Positions 1 through 5,544 of a stretch of 22,865 bases of DNA are shown here, in pieces. Origin of the DNA: a virus; IMG/VR virus record IMGVR_UViG_3300046003_003791, positions 1 through 22,865 of that record; one strand, written 5' to 3'. The first letter of the stretch is position 1. Every line of letters begins with the position of its first letter. Position numbers and translations under genes: made by a program. Below the pieces are notes generated by a model. It was not told the origin of the DNA, made no database searches, and worked only from the letters and a program-made list of their open reading frames with translations.

Positions 1-333
1 AAGGGCATTTTCTGTGTCAATATAGACAGCAAGACCACCCTTCTTTTGAGTGTTGAGTAGGGTGTGAGCGGCAAGTAGTGACTTACCGCTCTGTTCCAAC
101 CCTGTTATTTCACAAACACGACCAACGGGAAATCCACCATTCTTTCTGTTTGAGATGGCAAGGTCAAGGATAGTTGACCCAGTAGATACCCATTCCTTCA
201 CGATGGTTGGTGCATCATCGTCACCTTCCAAGAAGTAAGCCGTTTTGAGATTTTGAGATTTGAATTGCTTGTTGATAGTTTCAGCAATTAGACCACCGAG
301 TTCATCGGTGAGTTCCATTTTGTTTTTTGCCAT
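1..333 (-). CDS. RecA-like recombinase, N-terminal part (gene cut by the left edge)
   Basis: The first 111 codons of a RecA/UvsX-family recombinase are present; the rest lies outside the window. The protein should form ATP-dependent filaments on single-stranded DNA and drive strand exchange for recombination-dependent phage replication. Seen directly: a Walker A loop GLEQSGKS at residues 78-85, preceded by GGFPVGRVCEI, which matches the RecA segment before its P-loop, and YIDTENAL at 104-111, matching the RecA segment FIDAEHAL. This reads closer to bacterial RecA than to T4 UvsX. The ATG at 333 has a good ribosome-binding site (AGGAGT). The gene starts 12 bases after the stop of the gp32-like gene, so the two are almost certainly co-transcribed from the promoter at 1172-1200. 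Family is confident; orthology to uvsX is not settled. Confidence 0.9.
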   Translation of the reverse strand, partial: MAKNKMELTDELGGLIAETINKQFKSQNLKTAYFLEGDDDAPTIVKEWVSTGSTILDLAISNRKNGGFPVGRVCEITGLEQSGKSLLAAHTLLNTQKKGGLAVYIDTENAL

Positions 334-345
334 GATTGACTCCTA

Positions 346-1101
346 TTAGTTGAATAGGTCGTCAAATGCGTCTTCGATTTCAGCTTTAGTTACCGTCTGC
401 TTTTGTGGCTCTGGTGCCTTCTTGTACTCAATCTCCTCACTCTGTTCTTCAGCATGACCCATCCAAGTCTTCAATTGAGTCGTGAGGTCATCATAAGTTG
501 GTTCAGGATAGAGTTCTGTGATTGCCGGTTGTTCCTTGATTTTCTCAAGAACTTCGGGATTTTCTGTAGCTGGTGTTTGCTTTGGCTTGATACGGATTGT
601 TGTTTCTGCGTAACTCTTACCAGCTTCTTCAGCAGACTTTACTGTTACAACGATGTCACGTCCTTCCTTTAGGTCTGTGATGTCACCGTAGTCTGGGTCG
701 GCGATGAATGATAGAAGTTCTTGGTAAAGTTGCTTACCAAATCCCCAAAACTTTACACCTTCCTTTTCTTGACCACGGACGAGAACAGGAACGTATGTAC
801 GCATCTTTGGTTCCAACTTACGCCCAGCAATCCAATTTTCTTTGTCACCCATCTGCTTTAGTTTCTCGGCGAATTCTACAATTGGGTCAGGACGACCGAA
901 TGATACCGGTGATAGTGTGGACTTCTTTCCAAGGTTATAGTGGAAATATAACTCGATGAAAGGATTTTCACGATTGTGAATATAAGGAACAATTCGAATT
1001 TGGTGTTCGCCAGGTTCTGGCTTCCAAATGTTTGAAGTGCGATTGTTCGCGTTCTTCAGATTGGTCAAACGGTTTTTGATAGCATCAAGATTGATTGCCA
1101 T
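346..1101 (-). CDS. gp32-like single-stranded DNA-binding protein
   Basis: This 251-residue protein resembles T4 gp32, which coats single-stranded DNA and recruits the recombinase and replisome. Residues 24-38 (IWKPEPGEHQIRIVP) match the gp32 core start 'GEWKLKL...AVIRFLP'. Residues 99-130 follow the gp32 order, with YVPVLVRG ahead of KFWGFGKQLYQELLSFI, like T4 'YWANILVV...FKYRFGKKIWDKINAMI'. The C-terminus is acidic (DAFDDLFN), as in gp32, where the acidic tail binds partner proteins. The T4 zinc-binding Cys/His cluster is missing: the matching stretch (about 61-80) has no cysteine, and the whole protein has none. Start ATG has AGGAG eight bases upstream. It is the first gene of a unit with its own sigma70-type promoter and a 64-base leader, and is followed at once by the recA-like gene. 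Confidence 0.85.
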   Translation of the reverse strand: MAINLDAIKNRLTNLKNANNRTSNIWKPEPGEHQIRIVPYIHNRENPFIELYFHYNLGKKSTLSPVSFGRPDPIVEFAEKLKQMGDKENWIAGRKLEPKMRTYVPVLVRGQEKEGVKFWGFGKQLYQELLSFIADPDYGDITDLKEGRDIVVTVKSAEEAGKSYAETTIRIKPKQTPATENPEVLEKIKEQPAITELYPEPTYDDLTTQLKTWMGHAEEQSEEIEYKKAPEPQKQTVTKAEIEDAFDDLFN

Positions 1102-1136
1102 AGTGTTACTCCTAAATGTTAGTTGGTAATTGTGAA

Positions 1137-1153
1137 CTGATAACTGCTATCAG
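1137..1153 (-). promoter_or_regulatory. Hairpin in the leader of the gp32-like gene
   Basis: A perfect 6-bp inverted repeat (CTGATA/TATCAG) with a 5-base loop lies between the promoter and the ribosome-binding site. Flanking AATTG (1129-1133) and CAATT (1156-1160) can extend the stem across an internal loop. T4 gp32 represses its own translation by binding a structured leader, so this could be a similar operator. The sequence shows the structure; the regulatory role is inference. Confidence 0.4.
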
Positions 1154-1171
1154 GTCAATTGTCATTTTGAT

Positions 1172-1200
1172 AATATACTAAATCAATGTGTAATAGTCAA
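1172..1200 (-). promoter_or_regulatory. Sigma70-type promoter for the gp32-like/recA-like unit
   Basis: On the minus strand, TTGACT (1200-1195) is followed by a 17-base spacer and TATATT (1177-1172). This is five of six matches to each consensus box with ideal spacing. It sits just after the terminator of the lipoprotein gene and about 71 bases before the gp32-like start, so transcription would begin near 1165. Such a promoter would allow early expression by the unmodified host polymerase. Confidence 0.8.
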
Positions 1201-1213
1201 TAGGTAGTTTCAT

Positions 1214-1247
1214 AAAACCCAAAAGGGTCGAGGATTATCCCCGACCC
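1214..1247 (-). terminator. Rho-independent terminator after the lipoprotein gene
   Basis: On the minus strand a 10-bp GC-rich stem (GGGTCG... paired with ...CGACCC, one G-T pair) closes a 3-base loop at 1225-1247, followed by TTTTGGGTTTT. The loop consists of the TAA stop codon of the lipoprotein gene itself (1235-1237). It insulates that gene from the gp32-like promoter immediately downstream. Confidence 0.85.
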
Positions 1248-1852
1248 CCTGTGTTTCCAGTTTTCTTATCGGTTCCTCTCTTTTCACGAGAGGCAATCCA
1301 TTTTTCGAGTGTTATTCTTTGTTCGGGTGTAAGTATTTCTTTGAGTGAATTCAGAAAACGTGTATCACACTCTTTTAGACATTCGCGAACCTTTTCTCGT
1401 GGAAGTGCCTTTAGTCTTTCTTGTGTTGATTTCTTGAGTTGAGCCAATTCACGTCTTGCGACTTCTTTTGTGATTTTTCCGGCCTTTACCAATTCTTTGA
1501 TTTTATCTTCTTCGATTCTTGCGTTCATAAGAATCTCACGTTCAGCTGTCTTGAGTGTTTCGATACAAGATTGTGTACATTCTTTGTGTTGTGTAAGTAA
1601 TCGTTCTACAAGCGGTTTTTGTTCTGCTGTAAGATTCAAAAGACGAAGTAAGTCAACAAATGGACTAGGTGTAACCTTCTTACCATTATCTGGCTTTGGT
1701 CTTTCAATTGGCTGTTCTGAAATAGAACCGTCTGAACCAAGTGTCATTGTTGTGTACATTGCCTCTGGTTCTGTTGGACCGGTTTCTGTATTTGAGCAAC
1801 CGATGAATACCAGTGAAATGATGGCAATGAGTGAAAGAGATAGTGACTTCAT
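1235..1852 (-). CDS. Lipoprotein with paired LTxxQ and CX3C motifs
   Basis: A 205-residue predicted lipoprotein. Residues 1-18 form a signal peptide (MK, then a hydrophobic stretch ending VFIG) with Cys19 as the lipidation site. A Pro/Gly/Thr-rich spacer follows (about 20-65), then a highly charged helical domain. That domain carries LTAEQ (74-78) and LTPEQ (174-178), like the LTxxQ motifs of the Spy/CpxP periplasmic family. It also has two CX3C pairs (C92/C96 and C158/C162) placed to join two antiparallel helices by disulfides. A clear ribosome-binding site (AAGGAG) precedes the ATG. The gene has its own candidate promoter and strong terminator, so it looks like an independently expressed unit. 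Function unknown: surface exclusion of other phages, envelope stress handling or a lysis role are possible. Lipoprotein call confident; family by motif only. Confidence 0.8.
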   Translation of the reverse strand: MKSLSLSLIAIISLVFIGCSNTETGPTEPEAMYTTMTLGSDGSISEQPIERPKPDNGKKVTPSPFVDLLRLLNLTAEQKPLVERLLTQHKECTQSCIETLKTAEREILMNARIEEDKIKELVKAGKITKEVARRELAQLKKSTQERLKALPREKVRECLKECDTRFLNSLKEILTPEQRITLEKWIASREKRGTDKKTGNTGGRG

Positions 1853-1883
1853 AAAAACTCCTTGATAAATGGGTATTGTAAGA

Positions 1884-1912
1884 AGAATACAAATCCCAAT
1901 GAAAAGTTACAA
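1884..1912 (-). promoter_or_regulatory. Possible sigma70-type promoter for the lipoprotein gene
   Basis: Minus strand: TTGTAA (1912-1907), a 17-base spacer, then TATTCT (1889-1884). It begins immediately after the TAG stop of the upstream gene and ends about 30 bases before the lipoprotein ATG. Both boxes are only moderate matches, so this is tentative. Confidence 0.4.
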
Positions 1913-2683
1913 CTACTTCCTATTTCGTTTCATGTCCAACAAAGATTCACGCACCAACCGCTTTACAATACGCCTGAAGCTTTCTTCAGTCTTTGTCTTT
2001 TCTGTTTCCGTTGGCTTCGGTTCGTCTGCTGGTTTTTCTTCTGGCTTAGATGCTTCCGTCGATTTTGGTTCTGATTTAGGTTCTTCAGTGGGAGTCTCTT
2101 CCGGTTTTGGTGTCTCTGCCGGTTTCTCTTCTGGCTTCGGAGTTTCCGATGGTTTTTCCTCAGGTTTCTCTTCTGGTTTTTCCTCAGGTTCTTCGGCAGG
2201 CGGTTCTTCTTGTTTTACAGTTGATGTGATGGATGTGTTGAGATTAGAGTTCAGATTATCACTGAAACCGTCGAGTGTATCTTCCATCTGACTGAACATC
2301 TCACGTTCATCACTTGTCAGTTTTCCGTTTATCATTCTCTCAATCTTTGAAAGAACGCGGTTTATGTCTTGCATTCTCTTATCAGATTCTGCCTGTGGTG
2401 TTTCTTTAGATGTAAGAAAAGCCAATGTCTTGTACAAAGCCTTGATTGGGCCGTTGTTGTAAAATCTTTCTGCAATAGCAACGAGTTGTTCTTTCTTGTC
2501 TGTATAAACTTGATTCTGTGACATACTCTTCAACATAGAGTATACACCCTTGTTGCCGAGTTTTGGAAACGCAACTGATAGCATACCACGTTGTTTTTCG
2601 ACGACTGTTGCTAAGTCAATAAAGACCATCAAAGATGTTGCGTTACCTGCTGAGAGTAATGTTTCCTCATGTAATTGTTTCAT
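1913..2683 (-). CDS. Unknown protein with Pro/Glu/Lys-rich linker and basic C-terminal helix
   Basis: A 256-residue protein I do not recognise. Residues 1-155 look globular and mostly helical, with a moderately hydrophobic stretch (about 14-28) too weak for a membrane segment. Residues 158-234 are a low-complexity linker of repeated EEKP/PKPEEKPAETP units. The last 22 residues form a basic amphipathic helix containing RRIVKRLVRESLL, a type of short helix found at the ends of many phage virion proteins. The linker superficially resembles the TonB spacer, but there is no membrane anchor or TonB domain. The ATG has AGAGGA upstream and lies 9 bases after the preceding gene's stop, so it is likely co-transcribed with that gene from the late motif at 3045-3053. 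A structural or head-internal role is a guess. Confidence 0.75.
   Translation of the reverse strand: MKQLHEETLLSAGNATSLMVFIDLATVVEKQRGMLSVAFPKLGNKGVYSMLKSMSQNQVYTDKKEQLVAIAERFYNNGPIKALYKTLAFLTSKETPQAESDKRMQDINRVLSKIERMINGKLTSDEREMFSQMEDTLDGFSDNLNSNLNTSITSTVKQEEPPAEEPEEKPEEKPEEKPSETPKPEEKPAETPKPEETPTEEPKSEPKSTEASKPEEKPADEPKPTETEKTKTEESFRRIVKRLVRESLLDMKRNRK
1982..2212 (-). repeat. Low-complexity repeats coding for the Pro/Glu/Lys linker
   Basis: Imperfect short in-frame repeats of the EEKP and PKPEEKPAETP type encode residues 158-234 of the 256-aa protein. Such tracts often change length by slippage. Confidence 0.8.
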
Positions 2684-2692
2684 AGTTTCCTC

Positions 2693-3013
2693 TTATGGTA
2701 TCGGTGTTATGAGACCTTTTTGTTTATCAAAGTATACACTGATGCTTGTCTTCTTGTTGAAGAAGTGGAGCTTGTTTCCATATGGCTTCTTGTACTCGTA
2801 GCCGAGTTTCCGAATCGCCTGAACAATCTCCTGCTCTTTATACTTACTAACGTCGATGACATTATTTGGCATCATTGATGCATCCTTGAGAAATTTCTGT
2901 ATCTCATTGAATACACCCTCAAATCCGTCCGCCTCAGCAAGAGAGGCAAACTCCTTACGGATGGACTCGATTATCTCGTCTGTTTCTTTTATTAGTTTCA
3001 GTTCATTCATCAT
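2693..3013 (-). CDS. Small protein of unknown function
   Basis: A 106-residue protein from the ATG at 3013. I do not recognise it. The N-terminal half is acidic and helical (KETDEIIESIRKEFASLAEADGF). The C-terminal half reads as alternating helix and strands (IRKLGYEYKKPYGNKLHFF, then TSISVYFD). Two adjacent ATG codons (3013 and 3010) are possible starts. An in-frame GTG at 3034 would add seven residues but lies only about 10 bases from the late-promoter motif and has no ribosome-binding site, so I prefer 3013. The nearest ribosome-binding match (GAG) is weak for all candidates. It is first in a unit with the 256-aa gene. Confidence 0.7.
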   Translation of the reverse strand: MMNELKLIKETDEIIESIRKEFASLAEADGFEGVFNEIQKFLKDASMMPNNVIDVSKYKEQEIVQAIRKLGYEYKKPYGNKLHFFNKKTSISVYFDKQKGLITPIP

Positions 3014-3044
3014 AATACTCGGTAAGTAAAACACACCATATAGA

Positions 3045-3053
3045 ATAAATATG
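3045..3053 (-). promoter_or_regulatory. Late-promoter-like motif, copy a
   Basis: Coding-strand CATATTTAT lies between the stop of the 129-residue gene and the 106-residue gene, 31 bases before its ATG. It is nested in two inverted repeats: catat/atatg at 3037-3041 and 3049-3053, and gtaaaac/gttttac at 3026-3032 and 3065-3071. Confidence 0.55.
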
Positions 3054-3067
3054 AGGTTAGAGACGTT

Positions 3068-3457
3068 TTACACGACGTAAACACGACTCACATCCGTCTT
3101 TATTATCTTCAGTCCCTCTGGCTTTTTGATGAGCATCTTGTCACGATAAATCTCCCAATCTATTCGGTACGACTTATCAAGGACACCGTTGTTCAGATTC
3201 ATAATCAATTCATTTAGTGCATTGATTGTGTAGATCGTATTTGTTTCCTTTTTACGATGTACGAGTATCGAACCAGGCAAAAAGTCTTTGTGTGAATCCA
3301 AAAGAATGTTGTAGGACAATATGAGTTCATTTATCAGTTCAGTTGATTTCAAAAGGAAAACCTTCCCACTCAGAACTGTAAACTCACTTCTTATATCATC
3401 GAGTTTCTCATCTATTTCATACTTCTTTACAAAGGTACATACAAGTTGTGTCTTCAA
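3068..3457 (-). CDS. Conserved-looking phage protein of unknown function, TTG start
   Basis: A 129-residue protein. The segment HRKKETNTIYTINALNELI (about 68-86), followed by a hydrophilic DWEIYRDKMLIKK stretch, looks like a strongly constrained core of a kind I associate with environmental phage proteins, but I cannot name a function. The start is a TTG at 3457 that overlaps the TGA stop of the upstream 60-residue gene (TTGA). GAGAGG sits four bases before it, supporting this start and coupled translation. No signal peptide, membrane segment or known catalytic motif is visible. It forms a two-gene unit with the 60-residue gene behind late motif b. Confidence 0.75.
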   Translation of the reverse strand: MKTQLVCTFVKKYEIDEKLDDIRSEFTVLSGKVFLLKSTELINELILSYNILLDSHKDFLPGSILVHRKKETNTIYTINALNELIMNLNNGVLDKSYRIDWEIYRDKMLIKKPEGLKIIKTDVSRVYVV

Positions 3458-3636
3458 TAATCCTCTCTCATTTGTTCGCGAATATTTTCCATGACCTCCC
3501 GTACTACTGCCGTATTTTCAATTTTCGTATTCAATACCTGAAGAAGTTCGTATAAGTGATCTTCTCGTTTTAGGTCGATTATTCCTGACGGTATTCTCCG
3601 TGACCACTCAGTTACTATTGAATCAATGTCTAGCAT
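3454..3636 (-). CDS. Small protein of unknown function (60 aa)
   Basis: A 60-residue acidic, helical protein: a short N-terminal part ending WSRRIPSGIIDLKREDHLYELLQVL, then a charged tail. The ATG at 3636 is preceded by GGGGA. Its stop overlaps the TTG start of the next gene, indicating translational coupling. Late motif b lies 29 bases upstream. Function not recognised; the pairing with the next gene suggests the two work together. Confidence 0.7.
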   Translation of the reverse strand: MLDIDSIVTEWSRRIPSGIIDLKREDHLYELLQVLNTKIENTAVVREVMENIREQMREDY

Positions 3637-3663
3637 AGGTTTCCCCGTAATGATAAGTTATGT

Positions 3664-4878
3664 CTATAAATATGATTCCATGCTACCAAAATCATCACCG
3701 ATGGAACATTTGGTCGTCATACCATCCGTCTCAAAGACTCTTTGTAGAGATGAAATCAATCCCACCTCATCTGACGGAACATCAAATACAAAGGCATCGT
3801 AAAGGTACATACACAAAACGGTCTTCTTCCCATCCAATAGGGATAGAATAGTTTTCAACTTTCGCACATTGTATTCAGTTTCAAGAGATTGTAGGAAATA
3901 ATTGAACACCTTATTTGGTGTTGGGTCTTCTATCTCACGAAATCTCTTGTGGTAGAAGTATGATTCAATGTACCCACTTTCACTGTACTCTTGATATAGT
4001 TCATCAATCATTGCCTGAACTCTTTGGAAGAACGGGTGTTGTATGAATTGGTCTGTAATTGTTCCATAGATGTTTTGGAATACTCTCGACTTTACCTCAT
4101 CATATGGAATATCGAGACCCAACTCTTCCTTTATTTCGTCGTATGGGTGTTTAGTGAACTTATAGTCAAGAATCTTTGCCAGAAGTTTGATGTGGAAAGC
4201 ATCATAGTCAAACTGAACAATCTTTCCACCTTGAAACCGTGAGTGAATCTTATTACGTGTACCGTCATTTTTATTCAAGGCAGAGAAGTTGAAGTTATTC
4301 CACGAGTTACTTGGACGAGAAGTCGCTGTATACCACATATAGTTCTGTTTCTTCGTGTCCCCACTGACGGGTATTTCATTCTGTTCTATCTCCATCAGTC
4401 TATGGGTAAAGTCCTCACAGTAATCAATACATTCCTGTGAGATTCTGTCTGGCTTGTAGTATGGAAGGGTAAATAGAATGATATTCTCTGCGAATTCAAT
4501 CAGCTTCGAAAGGGGAATTATCTTGGTCAACTTCTTTGATGAATAAAACTTAGTGTGAAAATTTTCCATCACACTTGTGTAAAATTCTTGTATATTCACA
4601 TGGTCGTGAATGTAGTAGTGTAGGTATGAATTCAAGTCTATGCCGAAATCAAATCCATGATACAACATCCCCTTTTTGTTCAGGACAAGTGAATTTTGGT
4701 GTAACTTCAATGATTGTAATGTCTGTACCGACTCTAAAGCATCGGGATGTGTGAAATTGATAAAGGACGTAGTTCCATCTACAAAGTAGAGATACAAGCC
4801 AACCACTTCCGTTTCAGATGGATGTAAGTTGTTGTTTGAGAAGAATGGAACACAGATACACGGGGTATCCTGATACAT
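3664..4878 (-). CDS. Family A DNA polymerase-like protein, probable exonuclease remnant at N-terminus
   Basis: A 404-residue protein whose C-terminal half follows the DNA polymerase I palm and fingers. TSRPSN (186-191) matches the TGRLSS motif. Motif A is FDYDAFHIKLLA (223-234), with D224 as the first metal-binding aspartate. Motif B has K263, F267, Y271 and G272 in the exact Pol I spacing (K-x3-F-x3-YG). Motif C is YLYDAF (358-363), with D361 kept but His and Glu of the usual HDE replaced. The first 170 residues loosely follow the 3'-5' exonuclease fold (EVVGLYLYFVDGTTSFINF; NKKGMLYHGFDFGIDL) but lack the usual metal-binding acids. At 404 residues it is much shorter than Pol I. It sits downstream of tail genes, unusual for a polymerase. 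Family assignment is fairly sure from motif spacing; activity is not. Confidence 0.75.
   Translation of the reverse strand: MYQDTPCICVPFFSNNNLHPSETEVVGLYLYFVDGTTSFINFTHPDALESVQTLQSLKLHQNSLVLNKKGMLYHGFDFGIDLNSYLHYYIHDHVNIQEFYTSVMENFHTKFYSSKKLTKIIPLSKLIEFAENIILFTLPYYKPDRISQECIDYCEDFTHRLMEIEQNEIPVSGDTKKQNYMWYTATSRPSNSWNNFNFSALNKNDGTRNKIHSRFQGGKIVQFDYDAFHIKLLAKILDYKFTKHPYDEIKEELGLDIPYDEVKSRVFQNIYGTITDQFIQHPFFQRVQAMIDELYQEYSESGYIESYFYHKRFREIEDPTPNKVFNYFLQSLETEYNVRKLKTILSLLDGKKTVLCMYLYDAFVFDVPSDEVGLISSLQRVFETDGMTTKCSIGDDFGSMESYL
3666..3674 (-). promoter_or_regulatory. Late-promoter-like motif, copy b
   Basis: Coding-strand CATATTTAT overlaps the last codons and stop of the polymerase-like gene (…TCA TAT TTA TAG) and lies 29 bases before the 60-residue gene. 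Confidence 0.55.
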
Positions 4879-4883
4879 GGTGC

Positions 4884-5543
4884 CTACTTATCGTAAATGG
4901 AAAACTGAATGAAGTTCGTTACTTGTTTTGCCAATATAGGAAATTTCTGTGAGAACTTCAAAACAATCCTACGATTTGTATCTACCACACCTGGCTGTTT
5001 CAGGATATTGTTTTCCACAACGTCATACTCAGGGCCAATAAGTTTCCAAGGCATTTCAATCAACTCATATAGGTGTTGATTTATACCACCACCGTTTACA
5101 GTGTAAGTGGACGCCTGTTCTGCATCGATCTCAATAGGTAGACGAGTATGTACTTCGTTTCGTTTGATTAGAAAGTACCGAGTCATCAGACCGTTTTTCT
5201 TTTCGACTTCACTCGGTCTAATAGGATACTGAATTGGTGGTAAAAACTTGTGGAGTTTTATAGGCCCAACGATTTCTTCTTTCTGACCGTTGATACGTTT
5301 ATAGTGTGTCAAATCTACGTACCTAAAGTAGGAACGGTTTTTTCCAGGTCTGTATGGAATCAACTTACGTGACTTTGTGGGATGCCAGTCTGCCTCTGAA
5401 AACACCTCTCCCGTTGATTCATAGTAGTGATATGCGCCTATGTAGTTTTCCCATGTCTCCAAATCCATAAGGTAATACCCATTCGTAAATTGACTACGAA
5501 CGATTTCAGATTCGGGATAGTATATCTTTCTACGCTTTACCAT
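4884..5543 (-). CDS. Unknown phage protein (219 aa), possible tail-associated
   Basis: A 219-residue, Tyr- and Lys-rich protein. Its N-terminus (KIYYPESEIVRSQFTNGYYL), followed by a WENYIGAYHYYESTGEVFSEADW segment and KSRKLIPYRPG, resembles unassigned proteins of large environmental phages, but I cannot name a function. No membrane segment or catalytic motif is seen. ATG 5543 has AGGAAG upstream and begins one base after the hub-like gene's TGA, so translation is probably coupled. Its place directly behind the hub gene suggests a baseplate or fibre-attachment role; this is inference. The polymerase-like gene starts 5 bases downstream with only a weak ribosome-binding site (TAGG). Confidence 0.75.
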   Translation of the reverse strand: MVKRRKIYYPESEIVRSQFTNGYYLMDLETWENYIGAYHYYESTGEVFSEADWHPTKSRKLIPYRPGKNRSYFRYVDLTHYKRINGQKEEIVGPIKLHKFLPPIQYPIRPSEVEKKNGLMTRYFLIKRNEVHTRLPIEIDAEQASTYTVNGGGINQHLYELIEMPWKLIGPEYDVVENNILKQPGVVDTNRRIVLKFSQKFPILAKQVTNFIQFSIYDK

Positions 5544-5544
5544 A

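Noticed and set aside
1869-2291. Plus-strand open frame of Gly/Phe/Ser repeats
   Set aside because: It is the complement of the Pro/Glu/Lys linker; the repeat pattern is fully explained by the minus-strand gene.
1913-2683. 256-residue protein as a TonB homologue
   Set aside because: Only the Pro/Glu/Lys spacer resembles TonB; there is no N-terminal membrane anchor and no TonB C-terminal domain.
3014-3034. GTG at 3034 as the start of the small gene at 2693-3013
   Set aside because: It has no ribosome-binding site and would leave almost no leader after the late motif; two ATG codons just downstream are better.
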